From Fulvimarina pelagi HTCC2506 (lineage in GTDB: Bacteria > Pseudomonadota > Alphaproteobacteria > Rhizobiales > Rhizobiaceae): DNA of 64,000 bases. The stretch covers positions 2,678,798 to 2,742,797 of the forward strand of contig NZ_DS022272.1 in the NCBI RefSeq assembly GCF_000153705.1. The letters run 5' to 3'. Below, in pieces: positions 28,193 to 38,500 of this stretch (position 1 is its first letter; the number at the start of each line of letters is the position of its first letter). The notes below the pieces were generated by a model, which did no database searches, was not told where the DNA came from, and saw only the letters and a program-made list of their open reading frames with translations. Made by a program: the position numbers and the translations under genes.

Positions 28193-28947
28193 GCGACGTT
28201 CACGATCAGCCGGACGCCCAGCCGGATCCGGCAGCCGAATACGCCGTCGGCGTGCTCAGCGGCGCCGAGCGCCGTGCGGCTGAACGCCGGATGCGCGAGG
28301 ACGGCACGTTCGCGGCGAATGTGGTCTGGTGGGAGAATCGACTGGCTCCGCTGCTCTCGCAAGTTCGGAGCATCGATGCGCCCGCCGTGGTTTGGGACCG
28401 TATCAGCGCCGATATCGATCGGATCGCACGTGTGAACGGCACTTATCTGAATAGGTTGCAGGAGGGCAAGCCGAAGCGCCGCGGCTTCGCTGGGGTCTCG
28501 CCGATCTGGCGCACGCTCGCCGGCGCAAGTTCGCTTCTCGCAGTCGCAGCTCTCGTTGCGCTGGCGATCCTCATCCCTCCACAAGGTTTCGGTCCCGGCA
28601 CGCCAGACGGCTCGCCGATGCTCGCTGCGCGTCTCGCTTCCGAGACAGGCGAGACCGTTTTCACTGTTGTCGTCGACCTGAAAAACCAGACTGCGACGCT
28701 CATCCCGGTCGACGGGATCAGCGACCAAGACCGCGTCCCCGAACTTTGGCTGATCGAGGAGCAGACCACGGGTCCGCGTTCGCTCGGCCTGATCCAGGCC
28801 GGCCAGCCGATCACGCTGCCGCTGCAGGAGGTCGCTGAAAGCGCTTCGGGTTCGACGCTCGCGATTTCGCTCGAGCCACAGGGCGGCTCTCCGACCGGAG
28901 CGCCCACGGGCCCCGTCGTCGCCACGGGCGCGCTCGACCGGATCTGA
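28189..28947 (+). CDS. Anti-sigma factor, RskA-like membrane protein
   Basis: A 252-residue membrane protein that is probably the antagonist of the sigma factor just upstream. The N-terminal cytoplasmic domain has the helical AAEYAVGVLSGAERRAAERRM found in RskA-type anti-sigma factors. One membrane helix lies near residues 112-130 (ASSLLAVAALVALAILIPP). A periplasmic beta-rich domain of about 110 residues follows (IPVDGISDQDRVPELWLIEE). There is no HxxxCxxC zinc motif; the protein seems to have no cysteines. Regulated proteolysis or periplasmic sensing is likely but not shown. Confidence 0.88.
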   Translation: MSDVHDQPDAQPDPAAEYAVGVLSGAERRAAERRMREDGTFAANVVWWENRLAPLLSQVRSIDAPAVVWDRISADIDRIARVNGTYLNRLQEGKPKRRGFAGVSPIWRTLAGASSLLAVAALVALAILIPPQGFGPGTPDGSPMLAARLASETGETVFTVVVDLKNQTATLIPVDGISDQDRVPELWLIEEQTTGPRSLGLIQAGQPITLPLQEVAESASGSTLAISLEPQGGSPTGAPTGPVVATGALDRI

Positions 28948-29008
28948 CGTTGAGTATGGTACGGCAGCGCACGCCATGCCTCCGTCGTGTCGAATTGCCG
29001 GGAAGGTT

Positions 29009-29761
29009 TCAGATCGAACCGGCTTCGACCATGTAGTTGTTGGCCGTGCACATCGCCGCATCGTCCGAGGCGAGGAAAAGCACCATCCGCGCCACGTAGA
29101 CTGGATCGATCAGGTCCGGCAGGCACTGGTTCTTCCGATGGTTCTCGATCGCCTCCTCGGTTACCCAAAGCTCCTTCTGGCGCTCGGTCATCACCCAGCC
29201 CGGAACGACCGTGTTGACGCGAATGCGATGCGGCCCAAGATCGCGCGCAAAGGCGCGGGTCATGCCATGAACGCCCGCTTTCGCGGTCGTATAGACTGGC
29301 ATGCCGCCGGCTTTTTCCCACCATGAATTCGAGCCCATATTGACGATCGAGCCCTTGCCAGCCTCGATCATGTGCGGCGCGACCGCCTGGGTCGCGAAGA
29401 ACATGTGCCGGATATTCGTCGCGATCCGCTCGTCGTAATAGTCCGGCGTGACGTCCTTCCAGTCGTGCCGGTCGTCTCGCGCCGCGTTGTTGACGAGGGC
29501 GCAGGGGGTACCGATGCGCTCGGTCAGCGCGTCGATCGCCGGCTTGATCGAGGTGGCTTCACGCAGATCGCAGAACGCGAAGGTCACCCGCTCGCCGAGT
29601 TCGCTCGCCAGCGCTTCGCCGCCCTCCCGATCGAAATCGAGAAAGCCGACCTTGCTTCCCTGATCGGCGAACGCGCGCACGATCTCGGCGCCGATGCCCG
29701 ACGCGCCGCCCGTGACAAGAACGGCCGCGCCTGCGAGGCTCGGATAATTGGCGAATGTCAT
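29009..29761 (-). CDS. SDR oxidoreductase, D-xylose 1-dehydrogenase-like
   Basis: A classical short-chain dehydrogenase/reductase of 250 residues. It has the cofactor motif VTGGASGIG near residue 16, LVNNAARDD near residue 90, and the catalytic YTTAK at about residue 157. An acidic residue follows beta-2 (GFLDFDREG), which suggests NAD rather than NADP. The DDRHDWKDVT, NIRHMFFATQAVAPHM and FLASDDAAMCTANNYMVEAG segments strongly recall Caulobacter D-xylose 1-dehydrogenase. No other pentose genes adjoin. It is a single leftward gene between the anti-sigma factor and the PBP gene. Confidence 0.82.
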   Translation of the reverse strand: MTFANYPSLAGAAVLVTGGASGIGAEIVRAFADQGSKVGFLDFDREGGEALASELGERVTFAFCDLREATSIKPAIDALTERIGTPCALVNNAARDDRHDWKDVTPDYYDERIATNIRHMFFATQAVAPHMIEAGKGSIVNMGSNSWWEKAGGMPVYTTAKAGVHGMTRAFARDLGPHRIRVNTVVPGWVMTERQKELWVTEEAIENHRKNQCLPDLIDPVYVARMVLFLASDDAAMCTANNYMVEAGSI

Positions 29762-29906
29762 TGTCCCCTCCCGCGAATGATTGCCATTCGATCAGCAACG
29801 AACGGCGCGGCGGTTCTAGCGGACGAAATGCTTTCTCGTCCATCGGGACAACGTCGCATCGGAAAAGCGTGACCGGCCAGGAACCTAGATGGCTCTCAGC
29901 AACGGG

Positions 29907-32186
29907 CTACATCCCGAAAATGCTCTCCAGCAGCGAGGGGTTGCGCACCCGGCCCTGAACGCTCACACCCGGCGGCGGCGGCGTGTCGAAGACCCGTCCG
30001 CGACCATCGGCCGTGCGCTGGCCGCCGCCGACGTCTTCCGGCGGGATTTGTCCGGCCGGCGCGTAGTAGGGATCGCCATTCTGGCCCATCGAAGGATCGT
30101 AGAAGCCGCCGTCTGAGCCATCGGCAACCAGTGGCGCCTGAGGTCCACCGATCTCGTAACCACCCGGCAGCGGCGAAGCTGGGATGCCATCGTGAGCGGC
30201 GGTCATGAATTCGTTCCACGCCTCCGCGGGTAGGGAGCCGCCGGTCACTTGCCTCATCTTCGCGCCATTGTCGTTGCCGAGCCAGACGCCGGTCGTGAGG
30301 TTCGAGGTGTAGCCAATGAACCAGGCATCCTTGTAGTCGTTGGTCGTCCCGGTTTTGCCAGCTGTCTGCCAGCCGTCGAGCTGGGCCCGGCGGCCCGTGC
30401 CGGCGCTGACGACCCGCGATAGCATTGCGTTCATCATCGCGACTGTATCGGGCTCGACGATGACCGGGGGAACTTCTGCGCCGCGCTCCCAGACGACCTT
30501 GCCGCTCTCCGTCGTCACGCGATTAACGAGGTGGGGTTTGGCCTCGTAGCCGCCGTTCGAATAGGGAACGAAGGCGCCCGTCAACTCCAGCAGCGAGACC
30601 TCGGCCGTACCGAGAGCGATCGCGGCGTTGTCGCCGATTTCGGACTTGATGCCCATGCGGTTGGCGGTCTCGATAACCGAGGCGGGGCCGACGGCATCAA
30701 TAAGCTGCGCCGCGATGGTGTTCAGCGATTTCTGCAAGGCGACCGCGATCGTCACCGGCCCGCGATATTTGTTGTCGTAGTTCGAAGGCGTCCAGTTGCC
30801 GATCTTGACCGGCGCATCGTTGAGAACGGTCTCCGGCCGCCACCCCTGCTCCATGGCCGTCTGGTAGACGAATGGCTTGAAGGACGAGCCGGGCTGACGA
30901 CGTGCCTGAAATGCTCGGTTGAACTGGCTTTGCGAATAGTCGACGCCGCCGACAAGTGCGCGGATCGCGCCCGTTCCGTCGATCGCGACGAGTGCACCTT
31001 GGGATACATTCTGTTTCGCGCCGTTGACCGTCTGCTTGACGACCTTCTCCGCTGCTTTTTCGAGATCGAGATCGATCGTCGTCTCGACGATTACATCCTC
31101 CTTCACCTCGCCGATGAGGTCTTCCAGATCCTCCATCACCACGTCGGCGGCGTAGTTCTCGGCGCCGGTCCAATAGCTCTTCGCCTTCGTCGGTTCCTCG
31201 GCCTTGGCGGAGGCATATTCGGCCTCGGTGATGAAGTTCTCCTCGCGCATCGCAGCAAGGACCACGTCCGCGCGATCCTTGGCGGCCTCGGCATCACGGG
31301 CCGGCGAGAGGCGCGAAGGAGCCTTAAGAAGGCCGGCGAGAAGCGCTGCCTCGTGCAACTCGACCTCGGACGCGCTCTTGTTGAAATATCGCCGAGCCGC
31401 CGCTTCGACGCCGGTCGCGCCGGAGCCGAAATAGACCCGGTTGAGATACATCTCCATGATTTGGTTCTTGGTGAACTTATGCTCCAGCCAGACAGATAGG
31501 ATCGCTTCCTGGATCTTGCGCTGCATCGACTGTTCGGGACTGAGGAAGATGTTTTTGGCGAGCTGTTGGGTCAGGGTCGAGCCGCCCTGTACGGTGGCTC
31601 CAGCCTGATAGTTCTCCATCGCAGCGCGCGCGATACCGATCGGATCGACGCCGAAATGCTCGTAGAAGCGGCGATCCTCGATCGCCATGACCGCCTGGGG
31701 AATCCAGGGGCTCATCTCGTCGAGCGCAACTTCCTTTCCTCCGGTGAGGCCGCGATTGGCGATCATCCGTCCGTCGACCGAGACGATCTTGACGTTCGGC
31801 GGGCGATCCGGGATCGCCCAGGCCTCATTCGGAAGCTTGACCGCGAAATAGCCGAGAAGAACCGCGAGGCCGAGCGTACCCCATACGGCGAGCGTAAAGC
31901 TCATTTTGAAGAAGTGACCGAAGAAGGAGCGCCTGCGTCTGCCATTTCCGCCGCCGCCACGGCCTCCTCCGCCCGAACCGGACCGGCCGGATTGCAGCCT
32001 GGATCTTTGAAAGCCGAAAAAGGAGCGGCGCTCTTTTGGCGCTTGGCGGGATTTTTTGCGCGAGCGATCGTTCGCAGCCATCGGCATGGCGCGATCGTCC
32101 GCAGTCACGCGAAGATCGTCGCCGTTCTGCTTTTCGAACCCGCCATCGAAGCTCGGCTCAATCCGTTCCTGCCGTCTGGCTGCCAT
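29907..32186 (-). CDS. Class A penicillin-binding protein, PBP1A family
   Basis: A bifunctional peptidoglycan synthase of 759 residues. A basic N-terminus of about 95 residues includes a Gly-Arg-rich segment (GGGGRGGGGNGRRRR). One membrane helix (AVWGTLGLAVLLGYFAV) follows. The glycosyltransferase domain shows AIEDRRFYEHFGVDP, QGGSTLTQQLAKN and RKIQEAILSVWLEHKF. The transpeptidase domain shows the active-site SSFK in RQPGSSFKPF, the SLN motif and AGKTGTTNDYKDAWF. The C-terminal tail is Gly-Pro-rich and ends PSLLESIFGM. It stands alone. Confidence 0.93.
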   Translation of the reverse strand: MAARRQERIEPSFDGGFEKQNGDDLRVTADDRAMPMAANDRSRKKSRQAPKERRSFFGFQRSRLQSGRSGSGGGGRGGGGNGRRRRSFFGHFFKMSFTLAVWGTLGLAVLLGYFAVKLPNEAWAIPDRPPNVKIVSVDGRMIANRGLTGGKEVALDEMSPWIPQAVMAIEDRRFYEHFGVDPIGIARAAMENYQAGATVQGGSTLTQQLAKNIFLSPEQSMQRKIQEAILSVWLEHKFTKNQIMEMYLNRVYFGSGATGVEAAARRYFNKSASEVELHEAALLAGLLKAPSRLSPARDAEAAKDRADVVLAAMREENFITEAEYASAKAEEPTKAKSYWTGAENYAADVVMEDLEDLIGEVKEDVIVETTIDLDLEKAAEKVVKQTVNGAKQNVSQGALVAIDGTGAIRALVGGVDYSQSQFNRAFQARRQPGSSFKPFVYQTAMEQGWRPETVLNDAPVKIGNWTPSNYDNKYRGPVTIAVALQKSLNTIAAQLIDAVGPASVIETANRMGIKSEIGDNAAIALGTAEVSLLELTGAFVPYSNGGYEAKPHLVNRVTTESGKVVWERGAEVPPVIVEPDTVAMMNAMLSRVVSAGTGRRAQLDGWQTAGKTGTTNDYKDAWFIGYTSNLTTGVWLGNDNGAKMRQVTGGSLPAEAWNEFMTAAHDGIPASPLPGGYEIGGPQAPLVADGSDGGFYDPSMGQNGDPYYAPAGQIPPEDVGGGQRTADGRGRVFDTPPPPGVSVQGRVRNPSLLESIFGM

Positions 32187-32524
32187 CAGCGTGGCCCCCG
32201 CTCATCAATCGATGCGATCCGGTCTGCCGTATCGACCTGCGTCTAGACCGTGCAGCGTTGATTGCGCCGGTCGGATCGCTTCCCCTCGCCCGTCTTTCGC
32301 AGCGAGACGAGAAACCGCTCGATGCGCCCCTATGGCGGACGCTTTTCTTTCCAAACTTTAAATGCGGCGATTTAACGGGACCTGAACCAAATGTGGCGGC
32401 CGCGGCCAAGCTTCGGGACATCGAGAGTTGCAGCGTCCACGATTCACGAACGGTGTTGCGCCGCAACCTTCGGCTGGCCCGCGGGTTCGCTTAGCGAATT
32501 GAGCACCGCCAGAATGGAGACAGC
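32187..32524. other. Divergent intergenic region, PBP gene and SDR gene
   Basis: A 338-base divergent region with a short AT-rich patch near 32350-32375 that may hold a promoter. No further gene or repeat is seen. Confidence 0.5.
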
Positions 32525-33322
32525 ATGCATATCGATCTCAGCGGAAAGACGGCTCTCGTCACCGGCTCGACTGCAGGCATCGGCCTTGCCAGTGCAGTCG
32601 GTCTTGCGAAGGCCGGCGCCAAGGTCATCATCAATGGGCGCGGTTCGGATCGCGTGGAGGAAGCCGTGCGCAAGGCGGTGAACGCCGCGCCCGGTGCAGA
32701 TATTTCGGGCGTCGCGGCCGATCTGTCGAGCGCGGAGGGGGTCGACAAGCTGGTAGAATCGGCCGGCGACGTCGACATCCTCGTCAACAATGTCGGGATC
32801 TTCGGACCACAGCCCTTCTACGAGGTGGACGACGCGACCTGGGAGATGTTCTTTCAGCTCAACGTCATGTCCGGCGTGCGGTTGTCGCGCGCGCTGCTGC
32901 CGAAGATGACCCAGAAGGGATGGGGCAGGATCGTCTTTCTCTCTTCGGAATCGGCGCTCAACATTCCGGCCGACATGATCCATTACGGGTTCACCAAGAC
33001 CGCCGTCCTCTCGCTTTCGCGTGGCCTAGCCAAATTTGCCGCGGGCACCGGCGTTACGGTGAATTCCGTCCTCCCGGGCCCGACCTATTCGGAAGGTGTC
33101 GAGAACATGCTCGAAGACATGGCGAAGGAGAAGGGAATCTCGATCAAGGAAGCCGGCGTCGAATTCGTGAAATCCGCACGGCCGTCCTCGATCATCCAGC
33201 GTCCGGCGGAAGTCGAGGAAGTAGCCAATATGGTTGTCTACGCCTGCTCGAAGGAAGCCTCGGCCACCTCCGGCGCAGCACTTCGCGTCGACGGCGGCGT
33301 GGTGGACTCGATCGTACCGTGA
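32525..33322 (+). CDS. SDR family oxidoreductase
   Basis: A second short-chain dehydrogenase of 265 residues, not closely alike to the one at 29009. It has VTGSTAGIG near residue 13, DILVNNVGIFG near residue 85, and the catalytic YGFTK near residue 157. An Arg after beta-2 (INGRGSDR) fits NADP preference. The segment NSVLPGPTYSEGVENML is typical of a subgroup of uncharacterised oxidoreductases. The ATG at 32525 follows AATGGAGACAGC. A strong terminator follows, so it is monocistronic. The substrate is unknown. Confidence 0.82.
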   Translation: MHIDLSGKTALVTGSTAGIGLASAVGLAKAGAKVIINGRGSDRVEEAVRKAVNAAPGADISGVAADLSSAEGVDKLVESAGDVDILVNNVGIFGPQPFYEVDDATWEMFFQLNVMSGVRLSRALLPKMTQKGWGRIVFLSSESALNIPADMIHYGFTKTAVLSLSRGLAKFAAGTGVTVNSVLPGPTYSEGVENMLEDMAKEKGISIKEAGVEFVKSARPSSIIQRPAEVEEVANMVVYACSKEASATSGAALRVDGGVVDSIVP

Positions 33323-33342
33323 GAAACACAGAGCCGCAAACG

Positions 33343-33376
33343 AAAAGCCAGCCGATATCGATCGGCTGGCTTTTTG
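33343..33376 (+). terminator. Strong terminator after the SDR gene
   Basis: AAAAGCCAGCCGAT and ATCGGCTGGCTTTT form a near-perfect stem around a four-base loop, ending in TTTTT. With its A-run and T-run it may also terminate the convergent hydrolase gene. Confidence 0.9.
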
Positions 33377-33402
33377 CTTATCGTTAATGATGCATCCGCC
33401 GT

Positions 33403-34230
33403 TCAGTTCGTGGCGAACTCCGCAATGTCGTTCACCAGCCGATCCTGGCTCGTATAGTGAAGGCCGTGCGGTGCGCCGTCATAAGCTTTTAGTTCGGCGA
33501 CGGGGAGCATCTCGACAGTTTTCTTCGCCGAAATGTCAAACGGTACGATGCTGTCGCCGGTGCCGTGAATGACGAGAGCGGGGACGTCGAAGGACTTGAG
33601 GTCCTGGCGGAAATCGGTCTCCCCGAATGCATTGACACAGGCGATCGTGGCTCGCAGTGAGCCCATCATCGCCATTTGTTGCGTCCAATCCAGATAGGCT
33701 GAGGAAACGGCGTCCGAGCCATCGTCGACGCCAAAAAACTGCTTACCGAAACCGGCTAGAAAGCCGGGCCGATCCTTCTTGAGCGCGTCGACGAAACCAT
33801 CGAAGGTTTCCGCCGAAAGGCCGTCCGGATTGCTCTCGTCCTCTGCCATGTAGGGCGTAACGGCCGAGACCAGCACGGCTTTGCCGACCCGCCGGCCGTT
33901 CGGCTGGTGCCGTGTCATGTAGCGGGCGACTTCTCCGCCGCCCATGGAAAAGCCGACAAGAACGGCGTCTTCAAGCTGCAGGTAGTCCATGATATTGGCG
34001 AGGTCGTCTGAAAACGTATCGTAATCGTACCCCGCTGTCGTCTGTTCGGAACGTCCAAAGCCGCGGCGATCATAGGCTACGACGCGGAAGCCGCGATTGA
34101 CCAGTTCGTTCGCCGTATAGGCCCACATATCCGCGTTGAGCGGCCAGCCGTGCACAAGGACGATGGGCCGGCCCGTTCCCCAGTCGTTGAAGAAGAGGTC
34201 GACATCGTCGTTGGTCGTCAGGAAGGGCAT
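33403..34230 (-). CDS. Alpha/beta hydrolase, cofactor-free haloperoxidase-like
   Basis: A 275-residue alpha/beta hydrolase. The catalytic triad is visible: Ser in VGFSMGGGEVARY, Asp in VIHGTGDSIVPF and His in GAPHGLHYT. VLVHGWPLNADMW gives the oxyanion loop. These motifs fit the non-heme chloroperoxidase/esterase group, whose true substrates are usually esters. I chose the ATG at 34230 (MPFLTTNDDVDLFF), because upstream sequence in this frame runs into the MipA gene. It converges with the SDR gene and has mipA upstream, separated by a terminator hairpin. Confidence 0.87.
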   Translation of the reverse strand: MPFLTTNDDVDLFFNDWGTGRPIVLVHGWPLNADMWAYTANELVNRGFRVVAYDRRGFGRSEQTTAGYDYDTFSDDLANIMDYLQLEDAVLVGFSMGGGEVARYMTRHQPNGRRVGKAVLVSAVTPYMAEDESNPDGLSAETFDGFVDALKKDRPGFLAGFGKQFFGVDDGSDAVSSAYLDWTQQMAMMGSLRATIACVNAFGETDFRQDLKSFDVPALVIHGTGDSIVPFDISAKKTVEMLPVAELKAYDGAPHGLHYTSQDRLVNDIAEFATN

Positions 34231-34273
34231 CGCGAACCGTCTCGTTAAACAAGCAATCGGTCCGAGAATGCAT

Positions 34274-34301
34274 AAAGGCCCCGCATCGTTGCGAGGCCTT
34301 G
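34274..34301 (-). terminator. Probable terminator after mipA
   Basis: On the minus strand AAGGCCTCGCA pairs with TGCGGGGCCTT (one T-G pair) around ACGA, followed by TATGC. It lies about 50 bases after the mipA stop. Confidence 0.6.
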
Positions 34302-34351
34302 GAAGACGCGGTCCGAAAAAGGTTTGCGAACCCGAGGGCGGACTATAAGCC

Positions 34352-35185
34352 TTACCAGAGATCGAGCGAGAAGCGCTTCGAAACGCCGAGGCCAAAATAG
34401 TACTGATCCTCGTCGCCAGCCTTCTTTGTAATCGGTGAATCGGCCGCATCGCCGACAAGGCGGTTCCAAGAGGCATCGGCGCTGACGAAATAGTCGGTGA
34501 AGATCTCGTAGCGCGCCTCGGCCTTCACGCCTACGCTCGTGAAGCCGCCATCGGCATCGTAGACGTCGAAACGACCATTCGAACGAGCGAACTCGTCAGG
34601 GCTGACCGAAAAATAGTCGTCGGCATAGTCCGAATCGGCAAAGGTCGCGGTCGGACCGGCCTTCAGGACCAGCTGTTCCGTAGGCCGGGCGATGAGGTTC
34701 GCGCCGATATCGCCGGTAAAGCCCTCCGCGCCGTTGAAGGCATAGCGGACGGCGCCATAGATTTCGGCGTAGTCCCATTCGTAGCCAGCCTTGATGCCAA
34801 GCTCGTAAGTCTCGTCGACGGGATCGAGACCGCGCAGATCCCGGAATTCGGCTGGATCACGTTCACCGACATAGTTGAATGAGGGGCCGATCGATAGACC
34901 GCGCCCGTCGCGACCGCCGAAGGAACCAAGGCCCGGCAAGCTGAGGTACTCGACCGACAGGATCGGATAGGCCGAAACGAGGTAGTCGTCCGAGCTTAGA
35001 TATTCCGGCTGAATTGCACCGCCGACGCCGAGTTCGAAGACAAAATCGGTATCTCCATAGTCGTAGGCAGCCGGCACGGGCGGAACTGGATTGGGCTCGT
35101 ACGGGGCATAGACGTCTGCCGCTCCGGCCTGAATGATCGTGGCAAGGAGGATTGCGGTGACCGAGGCGGCGAGACGCATGCGCAT
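34352..35185 (-). CDS. MipA/OmpV family outer membrane protein
   Basis: A 277-residue outer membrane barrel protein. A signal peptide (MRMRLAASVTAILLATIIQAGAA) is followed by a Pro-rich linker (EPNPVPPVPAAYDYG). Alternating beta-strand sequence follows, including FELGVGGAIQPEYLSS, SIGPSFNYVG and ELGIKAGYEWDY. The final strand ends YYFGLGVSKRFSLDLW with the C-terminal aromatic typical of barrel proteins. In E. coli, MipA scaffolds murein enzymes; in other species the family includes porin-like proteins. A divergent 391-base region separates it from pyc. Confidence 0.85.
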   Translation of the reverse strand: MRMRLAASVTAILLATIIQAGAADVYAPYEPNPVPPVPAAYDYGDTDFVFELGVGGAIQPEYLSSDDYLVSAYPILSVEYLSLPGLGSFGGRDGRGLSIGPSFNYVGERDPAEFRDLRGLDPVDETYELGIKAGYEWDYAEIYGAVRYAFNGAEGFTGDIGANLIARPTEQLVLKAGPTATFADSDYADDYFSVSPDEFARSNGRFDVYDADGGFTSVGVKAEARYEIFTDYFVSADASWNRLVGDAADSPITKKAGDEDQYYFGLGVSKRFSLDLW

Positions 35186-35576
35186 GTCCTGATACTCCAG
35201 CTTGCAGCGATTCTTCTGTTTGGTCCTGACCGAAGCTTCTTCGCTGTTTCCCGGGACCGGTCGCTACTTGACCTCAAGTCTGAATGGGCCCGCCCGTGAG
35301 CGCAATTCACACCAGGGGTGAAAATGACTGCGCGGCGAGCCTTTCAGCGAGTCCGTTGCATCGAAGGCACAAATCATTACCGCTTCGTTAAGCTCAGGCT
35401 GACCGATACGGCACGAACACACACCGAACGGATGCGATTTTTTCACCAGCCACCGGATCGCGGATACCTGTTCGCACTTGCGAAACAATGCCGCTCGCAG
35501 CAATGTAGCGCGAGTTTTGGGCAGGCGGCCGGCCGCATTTCGCCGACCGCCATCCGTAGCATGGAGTTCCCCCCGC
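35186..35576. other. Divergent intergenic region, mipA and pyc
   Basis: The 391 bases between the two divergent starts hold no ORF or repeat I can support. The last part (35478-35576) is open in the pyc frame but has no family similarity, so I treat it as leader. Confidence 0.5.
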
Positions 35577-38500
35577 GTGCCGATCCGTAAGATTCTCGTC
35601 GCCAACCGCTCCGAAATTGCCATTCGCGTCTTCCGCGCTGCCAACGAACTCGGCCTCAAGACCGTCGCGATCTGGGCCGAGGAAGACAAGCTGGCGCTGC
35701 ATCGTTTCAAAGCCGACGAGAGCTACCAGATCGGGCGCGGACCGCATCTCGACAAAGAGCTGGGACCGGTCGAAAGCTATCTGTCCATCGACGAGGTGAT
35801 CCGGGTCGCAAAGCACGCGGAGGTCGATGCGATCCATCCGGGCTACGGTCTTCTATCCGAAAGCCCGGAATTCGCCGATGCCTGCGAAGAAAACGGCTTC
35901 GTCTTCATCGGCCCGTCCGGCGACACGATGCGCAAGCTCGGCAACAAGGTCGCCGCGCGCAATCTCGCGATCGAGGTCGGCGTGCCCGTCGTGCCCGCGA
36001 CCGAGCCGCTGCCTGCCGACAAGGGAAGGGTGCGGGAGATGGCGGATGCCGTCGGCTATCCGCTGATGCTCAAGGCCTCCTGGGGCGGCGGCGGACGCGG
36101 CATGCGCGTCATCCGCTCGGCCGACGAACTCGAACGCGGCGTGACCGAAGGCAAGCGCGAGGCGAAGGCCGCCTTCGGCAAGGACGAGGTCTATCTGGAA
36201 AAGCTCGTCGAGAAGGCCCGCCACGTCGAGGTGCAGATCCTTGGCGACAAGCACGGCACGGTCGTCGACCTCTTCGAACGCGACTGCTCGATCCAGCGTC
36301 GCAACCAGAAAGTCGTGGAGCGCGCGCCGGCCCCCTATCTCAACCACGAGAAGCGCCGGGAACTCGCCGGCTATGCCCGCAAGCTGGCCGACGCGACGAA
36401 CTATGTCGGCGCCGGCACCATTGAATTCCTGATGGATGCCGATACCCAGGAATTCTACTTCATCGAGGTCAATCCGCGCATCCAGGTCGAGCACACCGTC
36501 ACCGAAGAGGTGACCGGCATCGACATCGTGAAGGCGCAGATCCACATCCTCGACGGCGAGAAGATCGGCGATCCGAAATCGGGCGTCCCGAGGCAGGAGG
36601 ACATCAAGCTGAACGGGCACGCGCTCCAGTGCCGCATCACGACGGAAGACCCGGAGCACGAGTTCATCCCGGACTACGGCCGCATCACCGCCTATCGCGG
36701 TGCGACTGGTTTCGGCATTCGTCTAGACGGCGGCACCGCCTATTCGGGCGCCGTCATCACGCGCTTCTACGATCCGCTTCTCGAAAAGGTCACCGCCTGG
36801 GCTCCGACGCCCGAGGAGGCGATTCAGCGCATGCACCGTGCCCTGCGGGAGTTTCGTATCCGCGGTGTCGCGACGAACCTTACCTTTCTGGAAGCGATCA
36901 TCGCGCATCCGCGTTTTCAAGACAATTCCTACACGACGAAGTTCATCGATCAGACCAAGGAACTCTTCGATCAGACCAAGCGTCGCGACCGTGCGACCAA
37001 GCTCCTCACCTATCTTGCCGATGTGACGGTGAACGGCCATCCCGAGACCAAGGGTCGGCCGAAGCCCTCCCACGACCACGCTCGGCCCGTCGTGCCGCGT
37101 TTTTCCGATCCGATCGTCGATGGCACGCGCCAGACTTTCGAAGAGCTTGGGGCGCAGGGTTTCGCCGACTGGCTGCGCGCCCAGAAGCAGGTCTTCGTGA
37201 CCGACACGACCATGCGAGACGCCCATCAGTCGCTGCTCGCAACCCGCATGCGTACCCATGATATCGTGCAGATCGCTGAGTCCTATGCGCGAGGCCTGCC
37301 AAATCTCTTTTCGCTCGAATGCTGGGGCGGCGCGACTTTCGACGTCTCCATGCGGTTCCTGACCGAAGACCCCTGGGAGCGGCTGGCCAGGATTCGTGAA
37401 AAGGCTCCAAACATCCTTCTCCAGATGCTGCTGCGCGGCTCGAACGGCGTCGGCTACACGAATTATCCCGACAACGTGGTGAGGCGCTTCGTGGCAGAGG
37501 CTGCCAAGGGCGGCGTCGATGTTTTCCGCGTGTTCGATTGCCTCAACTGGGTGGAGAACATGCGCGTTTCGATGGACGCGGTGATCGAGTCCGGCAAGAT
37601 CTGCGAAGGCGTCGTCTGCTACACTGGCGACATCTTCGATGCCGAGCGCTCGAAATACGATCTCAAATATTACGTCGAGAACGCCAAGGAAGTGCGGGAT
37701 GCCGGCGCCCACATCCTCGGCGTCAAGGACATGGCGGGGCTCCTCAAGCCCGGCGCCGCGCGGGTGCTCTTCAAGGCGCTGAAGGAAGAGGTCGGCCTGC
37801 CGATCCACTATCACACGCACGATACTTCGGGCGTTGCCGCGGCGACCGTGCTCGCGGCGATCGAGTCCGGCGTCGATGTCGTGGACGCAGCGATGGACGC
37901 CCTCTCCGGCAACACCTCGCAGCCCTGTCTCGGCTCGATCGTCGAGGCGCTCAAGCATTCCGACCGCGATCCCGGTCTCGACGCCGAAGCGATACGCCGG
38001 ATTTCGTTCTACTGGGAGGCCGTTCGCAATCAGTACGCCGCCTTCGAAAGTGATCTGAAAGGCCCAGCCTCCGAGGTCTATCTCCACGAGATGCCGGGTG
38101 GACAGTTCACCAACCTCAAGGAACAGGCCCGCGGCCTCGGCCTCGAGACGCGCTGGCACGAGGTCGCTCAGACTTATGCCGACGTCAACCAGATGTTCGG
38201 CGATATCGTGAAGGTGACGCCATCCTCCAAGGTCGTCGGCGACATGGCGCTGATGATGGTGAGTCAGGACCTCTCGGTGTCCGACGTCATGTCCGGCAAG
38301 GACATCTCCTTTCCAGACTCCGTCGTCGCAATGATGCGCGGCGATCTCGGGCAGCCGCCCAAGGGCTGGCCGGCAGACATTCAGAAGAAGGTGCTGAAGG
38401 GCGAGAAACCTTCGACGGCCAGGCCCGGTTCGCTCCTCAAAGAAGCCGATCTCGATGCGGAGAAGACCGAGCTGGAGACGAAGCTTGGGCGCGATGTCAC

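Noticed and set aside
32355-32380. Possible CtrA box (TTAA repeats) between the PBP and SDR genes
   Set aside because: The two TTAA words are ten bases apart instead of seven.
36723-38159. 478-codon ORF on the minus strand opposite pyc
   Set aside because: It lies wholly inside the pyruvate carboxylase gene, mirrors its codon bias, and shows no family motif. Long antisense ORFs are expected in GC-rich coding DNA.
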